A DNA stretch of 64,000 bases from the NCBI GenBank assembly GCA_033675545.1, contig JAWDGP010005286.1, forward strand, positions 77,501-141,500, written 5' to 3'. Every line of letters begins with the position of its first letter. Within the stretch, counting starts at the first letter, position 1. This document shows, piece after piece, positions 1 to 16,261 of this stretch. The DNA comes from Elysia crispata (Eukaryota > Mollusca > Gastropoda > Plakobranchidae). Both the position numbers and the translations under genes were made by a program. Under the pieces are notes generated by a model that was given only the letters and a program-made list of their open reading frames with translations, was not told the DNA's origin and made no database searches.

Positions 1-2589
<2,589 letters not shown>

Positions 2590-3194
2590 TTCGCCATCCT
2601 TTCTGCCCTCCCTGTTGCTCTTTTATCTCTACCACCCTCTCTTTGTCTCCTCCTCCCTCTCTCTCTTTCTTTCTCCTATCCATTTTTTATACGTTGCCTA
2701 AAGAGTTAAAGGCATTTATAAATATTATATCAAAACACAAAATTCTAAATTAAACTGTTGCGAATTTCAACTTTTTTATTTATATTTGGATAAGTCACAG
2801 GCAAAATAATGAAACGAAGAACAACAGATCTGTCCACGTTTCGAAAATTAGGATCACTCTGTACAGTGATTGTTTGGTTGTTTTTTGTTGTTTTTTTTTT
2901 TGTTTTGTTTTGTTTTGTTTTGTGTGTGTGTGTGTGTGTGCATTTCCTCCCTCTTTCTTAAAAGTGAAAACTACTTTCAAAGAAAAGCGATACCATTTTG
3001 TTTTTACCCTGCTGTGTTACGGATAGCTCCCTCCACATATTTTTTCGTGGGTTTATATTTCTGGAGTTAGTTTGTTACTTATTTGAGTGTGTTTGTGGGG
3101 ATTTGGAAAGGAAGACCAGGGTGTAACCCAGGGGTCAAGCAGGTGTTGGTTTGTAGGGGTCAAGCGAGACACAGGCCAGGCATGACCATTGGTT

Positions 3195-3393
3195 TTGGAA
3201 AGAGAGAGTCAGAGGCAGAGAGAGAGAGATAATTAGAGAGAGAGACAGTGAGATAGAGATAGACAGAGAGAGACACACAGAGAGAAATAGAGGGAGAGAA
3301 ACAGAGAGACATAGAGATAGATAGAGAGAGAGACCGAGAGGGACACAAAGAGGAAGAGAAAGATATGGAGAGAGAGACAGACAGAAACACAGA

Positions 3394-3452
<59 letters not shown>

Positions 3453-3465
3453 TGTGTGTGTGTGT
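3195..3465. repeat. Degenerate GA-rich tract ending in pure (AG)n and (GT)n
   Basis: The purine-rich region contains AGAGAC and AGATAG variants and becomes pure AG at about 3393-3450, followed by a short GT run. It is a compound microsatellite with interruptions, not coding. Confidence 0.93.
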
Positions 3466-3704
3466 ACTAGTGACAGCAGAAAACACAAATGGCTCTGTGA
3501 TTTTCTGACAATAATTCGAATATTCTACGAGAAGTAGATCTTGATGTTTGGTTTCGCACGCGTGGAGAGTTTGAGAGTTCACTACCCATGCTTGTGGTGA
3601 GCGTTCTTTGTGTGTAGGTGTAAAGGTGATCTTTTTGGGGTTCACAGGATGCAATCATTTATGGTCATCTTCAATGTGGTACCGCTTTAATGGGACCATC
3701 TCCT

Positions 3705-3707
<3 letters not shown>

Positions 3708-3772
<65 letters not shown>

Positions 3773-3790
3773 ATCTATCTATCTCTCTTT
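3708..3790. repeat. (CT)n / (CTAT)n microsatellite
   Basis: About 50 bp of pure CT is followed by CTAT units and then a pyrimidine-rich stretch reaching about 3990. No gene is seen around it. Confidence 0.93.
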
Positions 3791-4065
3791 TCTACTCTTC
3801 TTTTTCCCTATCTTTTTTATTTCTCTTTTTCTTCTCTTCACTCTCTCTCTCTTTTTGTACTTCTCATTCCTCCAACTCTTCCTTTTTTTTTTTTTCACCA
3901 AGCCTCTTCTGCCCACTCCTCCCGTTTTTCAATATTCTCTTCCTTCGCTCTGCCCGTGTCCTCCACTTTTCTCCTTCCCTACCAAATCGCTGGCAGATTT
4001 TAGTACTAGAGTCCCTCTTTTTGGATTTGATTCTCCCTCTCCCACAATTCAATGCTGGCACCCTC

Positions 4066-4723
4066 CGATCTATGTGACCCTCAAACCTCTATAATATTAC
4101 AGATCTGTGTCACTCTCAAACCTCTAGAATATTACAGATCTGTGTCACTCTAAAACCTCTAGAATATTACAGATCTGTGTCACTCTCAAACCTCTAGAAT
4201 ATTACAGATCTGTGTCACTCTCAAACCTCTATAATATTACAGATCTGTGTCACTCTCAAACCTCTAGAATATTACAGATCTGTGTCACTCTCAAACCTCT
4301 AGAATATTACAGATCTGTGTCACTCTCAAACCTCTATAATATTACAGATCTGTGTCACTCTCAAACCTCTATAATATTACAGATCTGTGTCACTCTCAAA
4401 CCTCTATATTACAGATCTGTGTCACTCTCAAACCTCTAGAATATTACAGATCTGTGTCACTCTCAAACCTCTAGAATATTACAGATGTGTCACTTTCAAA
4501 CCTCTAGAATATTACAGATCTGTGTCACTCTCAAACCTCTATATTATTATAGATCTGTGTCACTCTCAAACCTCTATAATATTATAGATTTGTGTCACTC
4601 TCAAACCTCTATAATATTACAGATCTGTGCCACTCTCAAACCTCTATATTATTATAGATCTGTGTCACTCTCAAACCTCTATAATATTATAGATCTGTGT
4701 CACTCTCAAACCTCTATAATATT
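4066..4723. repeat. 35-bp minisatellite, about 19 copies
   Basis: The unit contains GTGTCACTCTCAAACCTCT followed by AGAATATTACAGATCT. Copies differ mainly by AGAATATTAC versus ATAATATTAC, and a few are shortened, for example near 4408 and 4485. Since 35 is not a multiple of three, open frames inside it have no coding meaning. Confidence 0.97.
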
Positions 4724-5863
4724 AAGGCTCATGACAGTAGAAAGCTTGATCAATTTCAGATAAAAGGAAGCTAGAGAGCCCCAGGCCGATACTGCAGCCT
4801 GCCATGGGTTTAGGGGCCTCCTTCAGTTAGATCTATACCCGTAGCTTTCATCGATCTTTTCCTTTTCGATCTTTTGGATTGATCGATATTTTTGATTTGC
4901 CGTGATCTTTACGGTTATCTCAGATATGCGGCCGCGGACTATTTTGGTTTAATGTCGTCTGTCAAATTGAGTTTTTCCCCTTTGTAAGACTGTTTAAAAT
5001 GTATGAAGTGTTGACTAAGAACCTATAGGCTGCATATAATTGGCCAGTAGCACACCATTCTTATCTGATAATCGATTCCATTGGTTCTATAGGAAAGCAT
5101 TTTCGATATCCTACCGATTCAAAAAATTGAAAAGCTAAATCAACCAAGCAAGCAATTTAGTGGAGGAGCTTCAGTAGCTGGTGCCAGTATGGACTCGTTC
5201 ATTGTACGGTTCGGAAATATTTTAAGTCTAGGTTTAGCTGCCGAGCTACTGAAAAATGTGATATCCGAAGTTTGTGCCATGTCTCGGTGTAGATTCAGAC
5301 ACAGTACCAGGCTTGTGGACTGTCTGCAGGTCGGACTCTTGTAACTGTTTCACGGTGCAGAATAAGGTCAGGGATGTGTTTATTGACCAATCTCAGTCTT
5401 TAATCCTGTCGTTATTTGAAAATCATTATTATACTACGCCCTGTAGGTTTGACTAACAAGCATGTTCGACCACTTGCACTTTTCGCCGTCAACTGAGTCT
5501 TGACTCTAATGATGAGTGGAAGTTCAGAATTTTTAGTTCTAGATACTCTCTGGAGGAGGTGTGGGGTATGCGCTCATCTTCTTATTAAGTCGGTTGGCAG
5601 AAGACGGAAGAAAACATCTGTTAAGTGTAAAGCAGTATGTCAGGCAACATCTAACCCAAAATTAAATGATGAAACAATTGAGCGGTGGGAATGAAAATAT
5701 AGATTTAAAAAAGTAGAATCATTGAATATACTTTAAAAGAAATTTGCTAATAAATTTCCACAATTTTCTGTTCAGTTTAAGATTTTTTTGAGGAGGGTAG
5801 GAGTCACTTTACGAGTGGCCTCAACTTAACTTCGTGGTGATTTTTTTTTTTTTTGATGAATGC
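4724..5863. other. Intergenic DNA, no gene recognised
   Basis: The stretch is unique-looking. Two short open frames (5274-5456 and 5500-5694) show no recognisable motif, no splice context and no conserved domain, so they are not called as genes. Confidence 0.5.
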
Positions 5864-7053
5864 TTACTCGGGAAAAAAAAATAAAAATAAAACAAACAAA
5901 AAAATAAACCAAAAAAACCAACTCAATAAGAAATTTACTGGAACTAGTAAAGTAACATGCCAAATCTACTTTTTGTGCAAAATTTCACAGTTTATAAACA
6001 ATGGTGTTGTATTTCTGGGTTTGACGTAAGGTAAAGATTAGGAAAAATTGTTTTTTCCCTCTGGCGAGATCATGTCTATTGCAGAGATTTTGTCTGCACT
6101 AATCTCTCCTCAGGCGCTGGCAATTCTCTATTGTTCAAACAATAGTTCGTCAACTCAAGATATAAAAAAACAAAGATAACTTTTATCCACAATTCAATAG
6201 AGTGAATTTTTTTTTTTTTTTTTTTGTACCCTTGTAGCTAAGTCATTATGTATGTATGTGTATGTGAAAGGGAGAGAGTGGGAGAGCGAGAACGAGAAAG
6301 GGAGAGAGTGGGAGAGCGAGAACGAGAAAGGGAGAGAGTGGGAGAGCGAGAACGAGAAAGGGAGAGAGTGGGAGAGCGAGAACGAGAAAGGGAGAGAGTG
6401 GGAGAGCGAGAATGAGAAAGGGAGAGAGTGGGAGAGCGAGAACGAGAAAGGGAGAGAGTGGGAGAGCGAGAACGAGAAAGGGAGAGAGTGGGAGAGCGAG
6501 AACGAGAAAGGGAGAGAGTGGGAGAGCGAGAATGAGAAAGGGAGAGAGTGGGAGAGCGAGAATGAGAAAGGGAGAGAGTGGGAGAGCGAGAATGAGAAAG
6601 GGAGAGAGTGGGAGAGCGAGAATGAGAAAGGGAGAGAGTGGGAGAGCGAGAACGAGAAAGGGAGAGAGTGGGAGAGCGAGAATGAGAAAGGGAGGCCTAG
6701 GGTGGGGAAGAGAAGGGAAGGAATAAAAGATGGACGCCTAAAGCACTGTAGGACGAAATTTTCCAGTTTCTTAGAAGATCATGAGTCGCCCTTACAGAGA
6801 ATTGTCAGTGTCTGAGGAGAGAAGTGCAGACAAGATCTCTGCAATAGACATGATCTCGTAAGAGGGGGAAAAAACAACTTTTCCTAATCTTTACCTTACG
6901 TCAAACCCGGAAATACAACACCATTGTTTATAAACTGTGAAATTTTGCACAAAAAGTTGATTTGGCATGTTACTTAACTAGTTCCAGTAAATGCCTAATT
7001 GAGTTGTTTTTGTTGTTTTTTTTTTGTTTTTTTGTTGTTTTTTTCCTGAGTAA
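5864..7053. mobile_element. Fold-back (long inverted repeat) element
   Basis: The left arm (about 5864-6131) reappears as its reverse complement at about 6796-7053. For example, TTTATAAACAATGGTGTTGT at 5993 matches ACAACACCATTGTTTATAAA on the right. The outer ends begin TTACTC(G/A)GGAAAAA and the inner ends finish in sequence like GACAATTCTCT. Arms are roughly 90% identical by eye, with a few indels in the A/T runs. The loop holds a 30-bp minisatellite and no open frame with a recognisable protein. This is the form of a non-autonomous fold-back or MITE-like transposon. I could not identify a clear target-site duplication. Confidence 0.75.
6271..6690. repeat. 30-bp minisatellite, 14 copies
   Basis: The unit is GGAGAGAGTGGGAGAGCGAG followed by AAYGAGAAAG. 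The 14 copies are in perfect register and differ only by C or T at one site. Thirty is a multiple of three, so every frame stays open through the array. This explains the repetitive 187-residue open frame, which I do not regard as a gene. Confidence 0.97.
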
Positions 7054-7224
7054 TTTCACACTGAGGGTCTATGTTTTTTCCACGTACAAAAGAAACTGTT
7101 AGCAATCCAAGCCTTGATCAAGCTGTGTAATTTTTAAACTCTCAGGGATGCAATTTTTCGTCTTGGTTTTTTTAATATGAAAATAAATATAAATTTAGAT
7201 GAATAGATTATATAGATATATCTA

Positions 7225-7237
7225 TAGAGCGAGAGCG

Positions 7238-7271
<34 letters not shown>

Positions 7272-7440
7272 AGAGAGAGAGAGAGAGAGAGAAAGGGGTA
7301 GGATTGATAGAAATAGAAAGAGAGAGAGGGAGAGAGAGAATAGAGAGAAATAGAAAGAGAGAGAGAACACAGAAAGAGACACACATACAGACCGATATAG
7401 AGACAGCAGAAAATAATTATGTAGATAGATAGATAAATAT
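7225..7440. repeat. GA-rich microsatellite
   Basis: AG runs are interrupted by G runs and GATA-like units. The arginine/glutamate-only frames are artefacts. Confidence 0.9.
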
Positions 7441-8142
7441 ACAGCTATATTTCGTACATAAGAGAACAACAATAACCATTGATACCAGTAGTAGTAGTTA
7501 AGTGGGAGGCGGTGGGTGAGGTGGCCAAGATGGGTAAGAGGAGAAAAAAAAACATTGTGAAGAAACTGGAAGGTAAAACAACCCCAGACCAGAGACTGGT
7601 TCAGCAAACTTTCCCAACCTCGGCCTGGCTGCGAGAGCCAGATGCCATCTCTTGTGAAAACGGCGATATATTATTTTGTGTTCAACTTTCCAAACACCAC
7701 AATTTACCACTTAAAGGCTGCGGTCTCTTTCTTTCCGCTTCGCAGATGGTTTTGCCGTGATTTTTCCGAAGCTGACATCGACGTTGATGAGCGGTTTACA
7801 TGATATGGTTGTTATTTCTTAGAATGCTGACATTACTCCGGCCTAATCAGGCGGCAGATCTAGGCTCAGATCCATATTGGAAGGAAACGTTTCGCTGTTA
7901 GGAAATGAATGGCTGACAGCTTGTATTTTTACGTATATTTTTATTTGTTTGTCTTTTTTGTTCATGAATGGTTGTTAATGCCAGGAAGATGAGGGGAGGG
8001 TTTGAAAAGAAAAGAGGTGTGTGTGTGTGTGGGGGGGGGGGAATAAACATGCGACATTAATATCTCCTGATCACACTCCAAAATTTTGCAACAGGTATAC
8101 GTACAGAAGAAGTTCGTTACGAGGCAGATAAGGGAGCGGAGA
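7441..8142. other. Intergenic DNA, no gene recognised
   Basis: A 93-residue open frame at 7479-7760 (plus) contains some non-repetitive sequence but no domain I recognise, and no flanking splice signals tie it to other exons. A (GT)n(G)n tract lies near 8018-8040. Confidence 0.45.
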
Positions 8143-8735
<593 letters not shown>

Positions 8736-10302
8736 AGAGTGTTAAGAAGAACAAATCAACATAGGCCTACAGAGAAACCTAAATAGGTAGCGGATTTCTC
8801 TAATTTCCAATCGTCCTATTTTAACGAAATTTTCTTGTAGCTCTTACAACAAACTGAGCACGAGAAGTAGCTAGATCTGTCCGCGCGGACAGGCCTCACA
8901 GAGATGTGGCTAGATCTACAGATCTATCGGGGGGGCGTCATGACTATTTTACTCCTCGGTCTACCGATGCCTGGTCTTTGTTCAAAACAATTCGAGCAAA
9001 TGAGAGGAAAAAAAAAAGATTTTTCTGAATAAGCTTTGCCACTCGTCATGCCCAACCCCTTACCCCCGCACTTTCTTTTCAGAGGAAATTTTTGAGCCAT
9101 TTTCCATTTACATCATTGACCCTATATGAACACCTCCATTCTGTCAAGGTCCACATGATCTATTCAAATCATTGATACAACATCGAGCTGCGCAGTGTTC
9201 CGCGAGCCGCAGAACGTACACGCACTGTCGGTGAACTGTGCAATATTTTCCTAAGCGCGCCGCATACCGCATGCCATTTTTTTTTTTTTTTAATTCCTGA
9301 AAGCTATTCTTACATGTATGTTAGACGCAAATCCCGCATTTAGTAATCTAGTCTTGCGAAAGTCTTCCTTCTTATTAACATAAATATTTTCACTTCTTTA
9401 GAAAAATTGCTAGCTTTATAGAATGAATTTTATAACCCAATTTACCTCTTTTCTTTTCTTCTACATTCTTTCCTTCTACTGAATCAGATCTAGGGCATTG
9501 AACTCAAAAGATCAAATTAATAGTGATGCACGTTGTGAAATCACAATATCCTTCTTTAAACTACACATACCTCTGGCGGTATTTACTTAATTTACTTAAT
9601 TCTCATTCTCATTTCCATAACAGCTGTCGCTAAATTTTCCTTTTATCTTTTCTTTTTTTTGTGGGGAAAAAAAGGGGGGGGGGGGGGTATATTTTTATAT
9701 AAATTTATTAACAATACAAATAATTATTGATGCTGATGGGCATGTTAAATAACTACATGCATTAATTTTCTTAAAGATTAGGGAACGTCACATGCAAGAA
9801 TATTTGTATGTGTATGGGCATTTATTTCATTCAGGAGGTTATTGTTTTGGTAGGTGTTTTTTTTTTCCTCATGTTGTTGTTGCTTATTCTTTTTGTACCC
9901 GTCCGACCACCATAGCATGGTGATAAATCTGTCGAAAGAGGAATGGATAAAATTTAGACCGTTTCGTACATTAGATTAGACAAGACCGGAGCTACAAAAG
10001 TCAAAAATCACAAAAAAAAAAAAAACAGTCGACGGTATTCCAGCCTCCTTTTACAAAAAAAAAAAAAAAAAAAAAAAAAGAGATTAAACAGATCCTCTCC
10101 TTGTTACTTCTATCTCCTTTTTTTTTTTTTAAATCCTTTCATAAGTTATAAGAAGGCTCATCGAGGTGTTAATTCTGCAGGCTCATCTCAATCCTTTGTA
10201 GATCTTTAGGCTAAGTCTTATGTCTCGGGAAGAGTTCAATAGTTAAAGCGATACCATTAAGTCTATTTTAAACAACTTCAAAGATTAAAAAAAAATATTG
10301 TA
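8736..10302. other. Intergenic DNA, no gene recognised
   Basis: AT-rich sequence with homopolymers (poly-T and poly-G near 9660-9690, poly-A near 10,010-10,080). No exon or RNA gene is recognised. Confidence 0.55.
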
Positions 10303-10344
10303 ATATCGTCACGCTCATAAGATAATTGCCTAAGTCAGTTTTGG
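10303..10344 (+). repeat. Left terminal inverted repeat of the transposon
   Basis: It reads inwards ATATCGTCACGCTCATAAGA and continues to TGCCTAAGTCAGTTTTGG. It pairs with the right terminus with two mismatches. Confidence 0.88.
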
Positions 10345-10671
10345 TCGTTTTGAGAAAATAAGTAAAAAGTGGTTCTTTTCATAAATTTTCACCCGAATGG
10401 TTATTTTTTTCATACTTGGAAATGTAATCATGTTAACAATGGTATTTTGTAAAAATGTGTAACAAAATTGCTCTTGAACGTACTAAACAATGACTTAGGC
10501 AACTATGTTGCTGATTTTGGAGTTAGGCAATTTTGGTTCTCTGACTTAGGCATTTTAGGTTGGATACTTAATGACTTAGGCATCATTTTATTGCAGTGTA
10601 TAAATAAGATACTAAGAAGTGTTGAAACCAACAGAAAACCCACACAAAAAAACAACAACAAGCAACACAAC

Positions 10672-11045
10672 ATTGATTAGGAGATATTACATATAAAATG
10701 GTTTAATATTATTTTCAACATAAAATACTGATTCATAATGTGAGCAATCTTTCTGAAGGATTTGAAAAGGAACAAAAACAAAAAAAAAACCACAACCTTG
10801 ATTAGGAAGATACAATATATTATTCTTTGCAGTAATCAAGTACTAAAACTTAATACTGTGAGCACCTTTTTGATGCTCTACTGAAGGTTTGAAAATGAAT
10901 TGAAAAAAAAAAACATAATTAACAAAAACACATCATTCGTTAGAAGATATTACATATTAAATTTTGTGCATAAATTTAATATAAAACTGATTAATATTGT
11001 GAGCAACTTTTGGATGTTCTACTGAAGGTTTTGAAAATGAATAAC
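10672..11045. repeat. Three diverged copies of a 110-125 bp repeat inside the transposon
   Basis: Three successive blocks each run from an ATTAGGA(A)GATA-type start, through a TACTGATT-or-similar then TGTGAGCA segment, to TACTGAAGGTTTGAAAATGA or a variant (starts at about 10,676, 10,798 and 10,938). They lie downstream of the transposase stop on the minus strand, between the gene and the left TIR. They contain no coding sequence. Confidence 0.7.
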
Positions 11046-11228
11046 ATAACATATTGGATGTAAATTTATAGGCCAATTTTCAGACACATCATTGAATTTG
11101 ATAAAGAATATTACAAAATGAAACCAAATTGTTAGGTGAATAAATTTCAGAAATTGAAAAAATGACATTAAGCAAACTTTGTTACTTAAAGCATTGAAAT
11201 TATGAATTTAACAAGAATGTTTAATGTG

Positions 11229-14103
11229 TTAATCATTGGGCAGATTTTCAAAGTATCTTTTTGCATGAACAGTAGGCATGATACTCAGCATGGACACAAC
11301 ATCTTGAAACTTTCTTTGGGTGATCTGAGACTGTTGGTGAAAAAGTTGCAGTGTGTCCAGCTCCACCTCTCTGACTCTCTGGGGTAACATCTCCCAGTCA
11401 TCATTGTGACTCAGTTTGTATTGGACCTCCCCACGTTCATATCGTATTGCCTTCAAGTCACCAACAGTCGGATCTCCTTTTCCCTTGCCGGGTCTGATGC
11501 TGGTAAAATATTGGCCACCTAGCTTTACAGGATGATGATATTCTATTTCAACAACAGTATATGGAAACGGTCTTTTTCTTGATGTTCTGAAAAGTACAGC
11601 ATACTCAGTGGGCGTAAAAATGTCAATCATTTGTATATTTCTCTCAATTGTGCTGTGCATACTGTCACACTCCATTTGTGTGTGTCCAGTGACCAAAAAT
11701 TTTTGGTCAATAGTGACATTATACTTTCTTGCAAGATGATACAGCAAATTAGCAACAGTAACGTTTTTGTTTTGATGGCAACAGTTGTCGCTCCAAATGA
11801 TGTAATGTTTTTTTCCCGGGTTTGCTTTGACATAGTTCTCAAAATGAATGTAATGAATGTACGCAAACATTTCGCTGCTCAAATTGCCATTGCACTCATC
11901 CCATGTGTAGCAAAATCCCTCTTTAGTGCCCAGGTTAAAATACGTCATATTGTGAACCTGGACTTTTGTTTTGTAGTACGCTGAGCTGGCATTTGTTTTG
12001 GGACTGAGATGTACAGCTTGAAGGTCCATGGTCCACACAGATTTAGAGTTGTCATCTTTGGCATCATCTTTGTCTTTCTCTTTCTTCTCCCGCGCAAGAT
12101 TTTTCTGTTCAACATGTTCATTGTAAAGGTCATTACTTAAGTTTCCCACTTTCGCAGCCACTTTTCACACTGGTCCTTTTTTTGGTATGAAAATTGAAAA
12201 TCCCATTGCAGAGAACATTTTGCGGAACATAGTGAGCCCTACTGCACGCATACTTTTCCCACTTGCTGACTTACAGTAGTCTTCGTGTAAATCTGTTACT
12301 TTAGTACCTGGAAAAAGAAATTTTTTATCCCTGTATGTATCCGTTTGTCGGCAGTAGTGGCACTCTACTGTGGGTAAATCCAGTAGCCAGATTTTAAGGT
12401 GTTTCATATCCTCCTCAGAAACTGGTTTTGTTTTTCCTGAACATGGGCTTTTTGTTTTGGGTTTATGAGCAGTGGTCCTAAGTTCTGATTCATCAGCTTC
12501 TAACAATTCGCCTTGTGAACGTTTGCAGAAAGAACCAGAAGTCCAACTCCCTATTGTTCGCTTTGAGATGCCTAGAGTGCTGCAAAACATCTTTTTGCAT
12601 ACAGAAACAATACTGCCATCAAATTTCTTTAATGCATAGAACAAAGAAGTATGCCTTCTGGATGAAGTTGTGTTTTTCTTCTGTTTGATAGGCTGTGCAG
12701 TCACCAAAGCTTGAATATAATTTTTTCTACACTCCCATGACTTCATTCCCCAGAAGGACGTAAAGATTTCTTTGCGATCAGTTTCCTCCAAAGAACTACA
12801 GTTTCGCAAATTTGACTTCTTACAAAAGGCTGAGGTGCACATTGGGCCTAATTCTCTCTTTTGTTGATGTTTTCCCACGCTGTTTGTATGTGCGTCACCT
12901 TCTAAACGGAGCTTTTTCCTTATGTTGGACTTCCATTGATGGGGTTTTCGTTTCCTAATTTTTGTGGGGCTGCAAAGTGCAATGCTCTCTGGCTTATGTG
13001 ATGGATCCATCTCAGTGTCACTGTCAGTACTTGGCTCAGGAGAAGTGTCTGGATTGTAGGCGACGTCTTGTTCATCTTCAGCCTCCATGTCACTCTCTGC
13101 CTCGTTTCCACGCTGTGAAAGCTAAACAGACATGGAAATGTCATTATGTTTCTGCATCAACGAAGTGACATTTATGTACATAAGTAGCATTATATTTATT
13201 ACAAATTGTTTATACATAGCTTTTTTAATTTAGATTTACTTCCACCTCTCCTTACATTTTTTTTTACTTTTAGCTTTTGCCAATCAATTGACCCTTTTCT
13301 CCAAGTATTTTCTACATGGAATTTTGAAATTGACAATTTTTATCAATCCCATTTTGTTTAAGATATAATTGCAATTTCGTTAAAAAATTGTATCATACAT
13401 GTAATTTCTAGTTTAGATTCCAATCATATATTTGAATCACGTTTGCTCACCTCTAATGAATGGTCAGGAATTTGCATCATAACTCCAACTGGTAGAAATT
13501 CAGACTCATGCGTTGTTTTAGTAGTATCAACTTATACTGGTGCAGCTTCTGTATTTGTGGTAAGGACATGCAAGGCTGTGTTTTCAATTTCATTATTGGT
13601 CACTTCAGGTGGAGTGATATCCAAATCACAATTATCATCTGCACAGAAAGATAATTTTAAACAAATTTAAGGCACTTCAAAAGCAAAAGGATTCATCACT
13701 TTTTTTTACTTTGGAATGCCTTGATCTTGATCTTATTATTAATACAAAGAGGTCGATAATAAAATTGCAACACTGTTTGAAAAGGTATTCTAAAAATTAA
13801 TTTTTGTTTACTCAACCTACACTAATGTAGTGGTTGAAAGCCAAAATAAAAAATGCCTAAGTCAGAATTATACGCTGAATGGCAATCTTTCTGTTATTTT
13901 TATAAGGACTTAGGCAAAAATTTCATTTAAAGACTGCGAAGTTGATTTAAAGCTTTCACAAGAAAATAATATACAAGTAGATAAATATAATAGAGGAAAT
14001 ATTAAAAATTCTCTTTACCTTGTAATTGTGAATTTTCCATTAAATCCACAAGTACAGCAAGAGCCTCAGCAGCCTCCATGTGCTCCTTTTTGGCAGCGGC
14101 CAT
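11229..14103 (-). pseudogene. DDE-type transposase, three exons, decayed
   Basis: Exon 1 is 14103-14019 (start ATG 14103, beginning MAAAKKEHMEAAEALAVL) with donor CAAG|GTAAAG. Exon 2 is 13638-13451, entering in phase 1. Exon 3 runs from 13121 to the stop at 11229. All junctions are GT-AG and phases agree, giving roughly 720 residues. The C-terminal half looks like an RNase H-fold transposase. Candidate catalytic residues are the Asp in WTMDLQAVHLSP, the second Asp in IIWSDNCCHQNKN, and the acidic pair in GHTQMECDSMHSTIER. From memory this resembles the proteins often annotated as DUF7869; I cannot verify that. It is broken: exon 2 has an in-frame TAA, and exon 3 has a TGA at 12167-12165. There, the neighbouring frame reads KKDQCEK, the expected cysteine-containing motif, so two small indels are likely. 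The copy is fairly young, since the rest is intact. Confidence 0.78.
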
Positions 14104-14259
14104 GATGGAGAAGTGGAAATGCCTAAGTCATGGTTTTGACTTAGGCATAACAGTAATCAAGCAGTTTAAGCAGTTTAAAATGGTGTCTGCATCTAAAACC
14201 TCCCAGTATTTTGCCAGGTTGGCTTTGATCTTTTTCCCAGTAGCAATAGTCTAAAACTG

Positions 14260-14301
14260 CCAAAAATGACTTAGGCAATTATGTTATGAGCGTGACGATA
14301 T
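14260..14301 (-). repeat. Right terminal inverted repeat of the transposon
   Basis: The reverse complement begins ATATCGTCACGCTCATAACA and continues through TGCCTAAGTCATTTTTGG, matching the left terminus at 40 of 42 bases. Confidence 0.88.
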
Positions 14302-15033
14302 GGCTATGAGTGTCTATGTAGAAAGGTATGTGTTTAACTTATAAATCGTCCAGTCATAGAAAGAACCTTCGAACATTTTTCGAAATGAAAAACTAGGCTA
14401 GGTGTTGTGTGATTATTATTTTTTTTTTTTTTTTTTTTTTGGGGGGGGGGGGGGGGGGTAAAATAAAACATTTATGGAAATTGGCTGTTTTAAATTTTAA
14501 ATAACTTATTCCTGCATGGCAAACATATGGAAACTATTGACTTTTCCACAGTACCTGTAACAACGATATGGGCCGCCTTTTAATGATATGTATAGTAATA
14601 ATAATTGTTGCAAACTTTTTGTGCATGCTGTGGTTAAAGCATTGAGGCAAGTTATCGCAAAAAATGGCGCTCAAAATTTCAGGAGAATTTTACAAGCATA
14701 GGACTCCGTATCTCATGCTTGGGTGCGAGCGACTAGGTTTACGTGGAGTTGTCGTGAGACGAGAACTCCACCCTGGACGCTGCTTTCTTTCTTTCCAAGC
14801 ATCCGGAACATCGCCTGGTTTAGGTCTGTGGATACGGGCTTTGTGTTCATTCATTTATATTCCTACGTTGCATAAAAAAAAAATTAATTAAAAACCCCGA
14901 AATCGAGGAGTAGTAGAATTTGATATTCATAGCAGAATACGTGTAATTATATTTTTTTTTCATGTAGACATGTAAAAATTTCTTCTTTGCTCTTATTAAA
15001 GGACAAGGTTAAAAAGAAAGTTTTACCTCATTA
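14302..15033. other. Intergenic DNA, no gene recognised
   Basis: It contains poly-T (14,420-14,441) followed by poly-G (to about 14,457). A 75-residue open frame at 14664-14891 has no recognisable motif. Confidence 0.55.
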
Positions 15034-16190
<1,157 letters not shown>

Positions 16191-16261
16191 AATATCATAA
16201 ACAGAGTGATAGAATCTTTGTTTTTACATCCTTCTTTTGGCTACACCTTTTCTACCCAATG

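Larger units (their letters stand above)
10303..14301. mobile_element. DNA transposon with 42-bp TIRs and a DDE-type transposase
   Basis: The two ends are inverted repeats of about 42 bp with two mismatches: 10303-10344 and 14260-14301 both begin ATATCGTCACGCTCATAA when read inwards. ATAT flanks the CGTCACG core at both ends. It is either the outermost part of the TIR or a 4-bp target duplication; being a palindrome, it cannot be distinguished. The motif TGACTTAGGCA, part of the TIR, recurs about eight more times near the ends (10491, 10521, 10541, 10571 on the left; 13854, 13905, 14120, 14136 on the right) and is not seen in the transposase exons. That distribution is typical of transposase binding sites. 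The single gene inside is a spliced transposase on the minus strand. Superfamily not assigned. Confidence 0.85.

Noticed and set aside
6252-6815. 187-residue EKGREWESEN repeat protein
   Set aside because: The 30-bp minisatellite is open in several frames; no upstream exon, promoter or domain supports translation.
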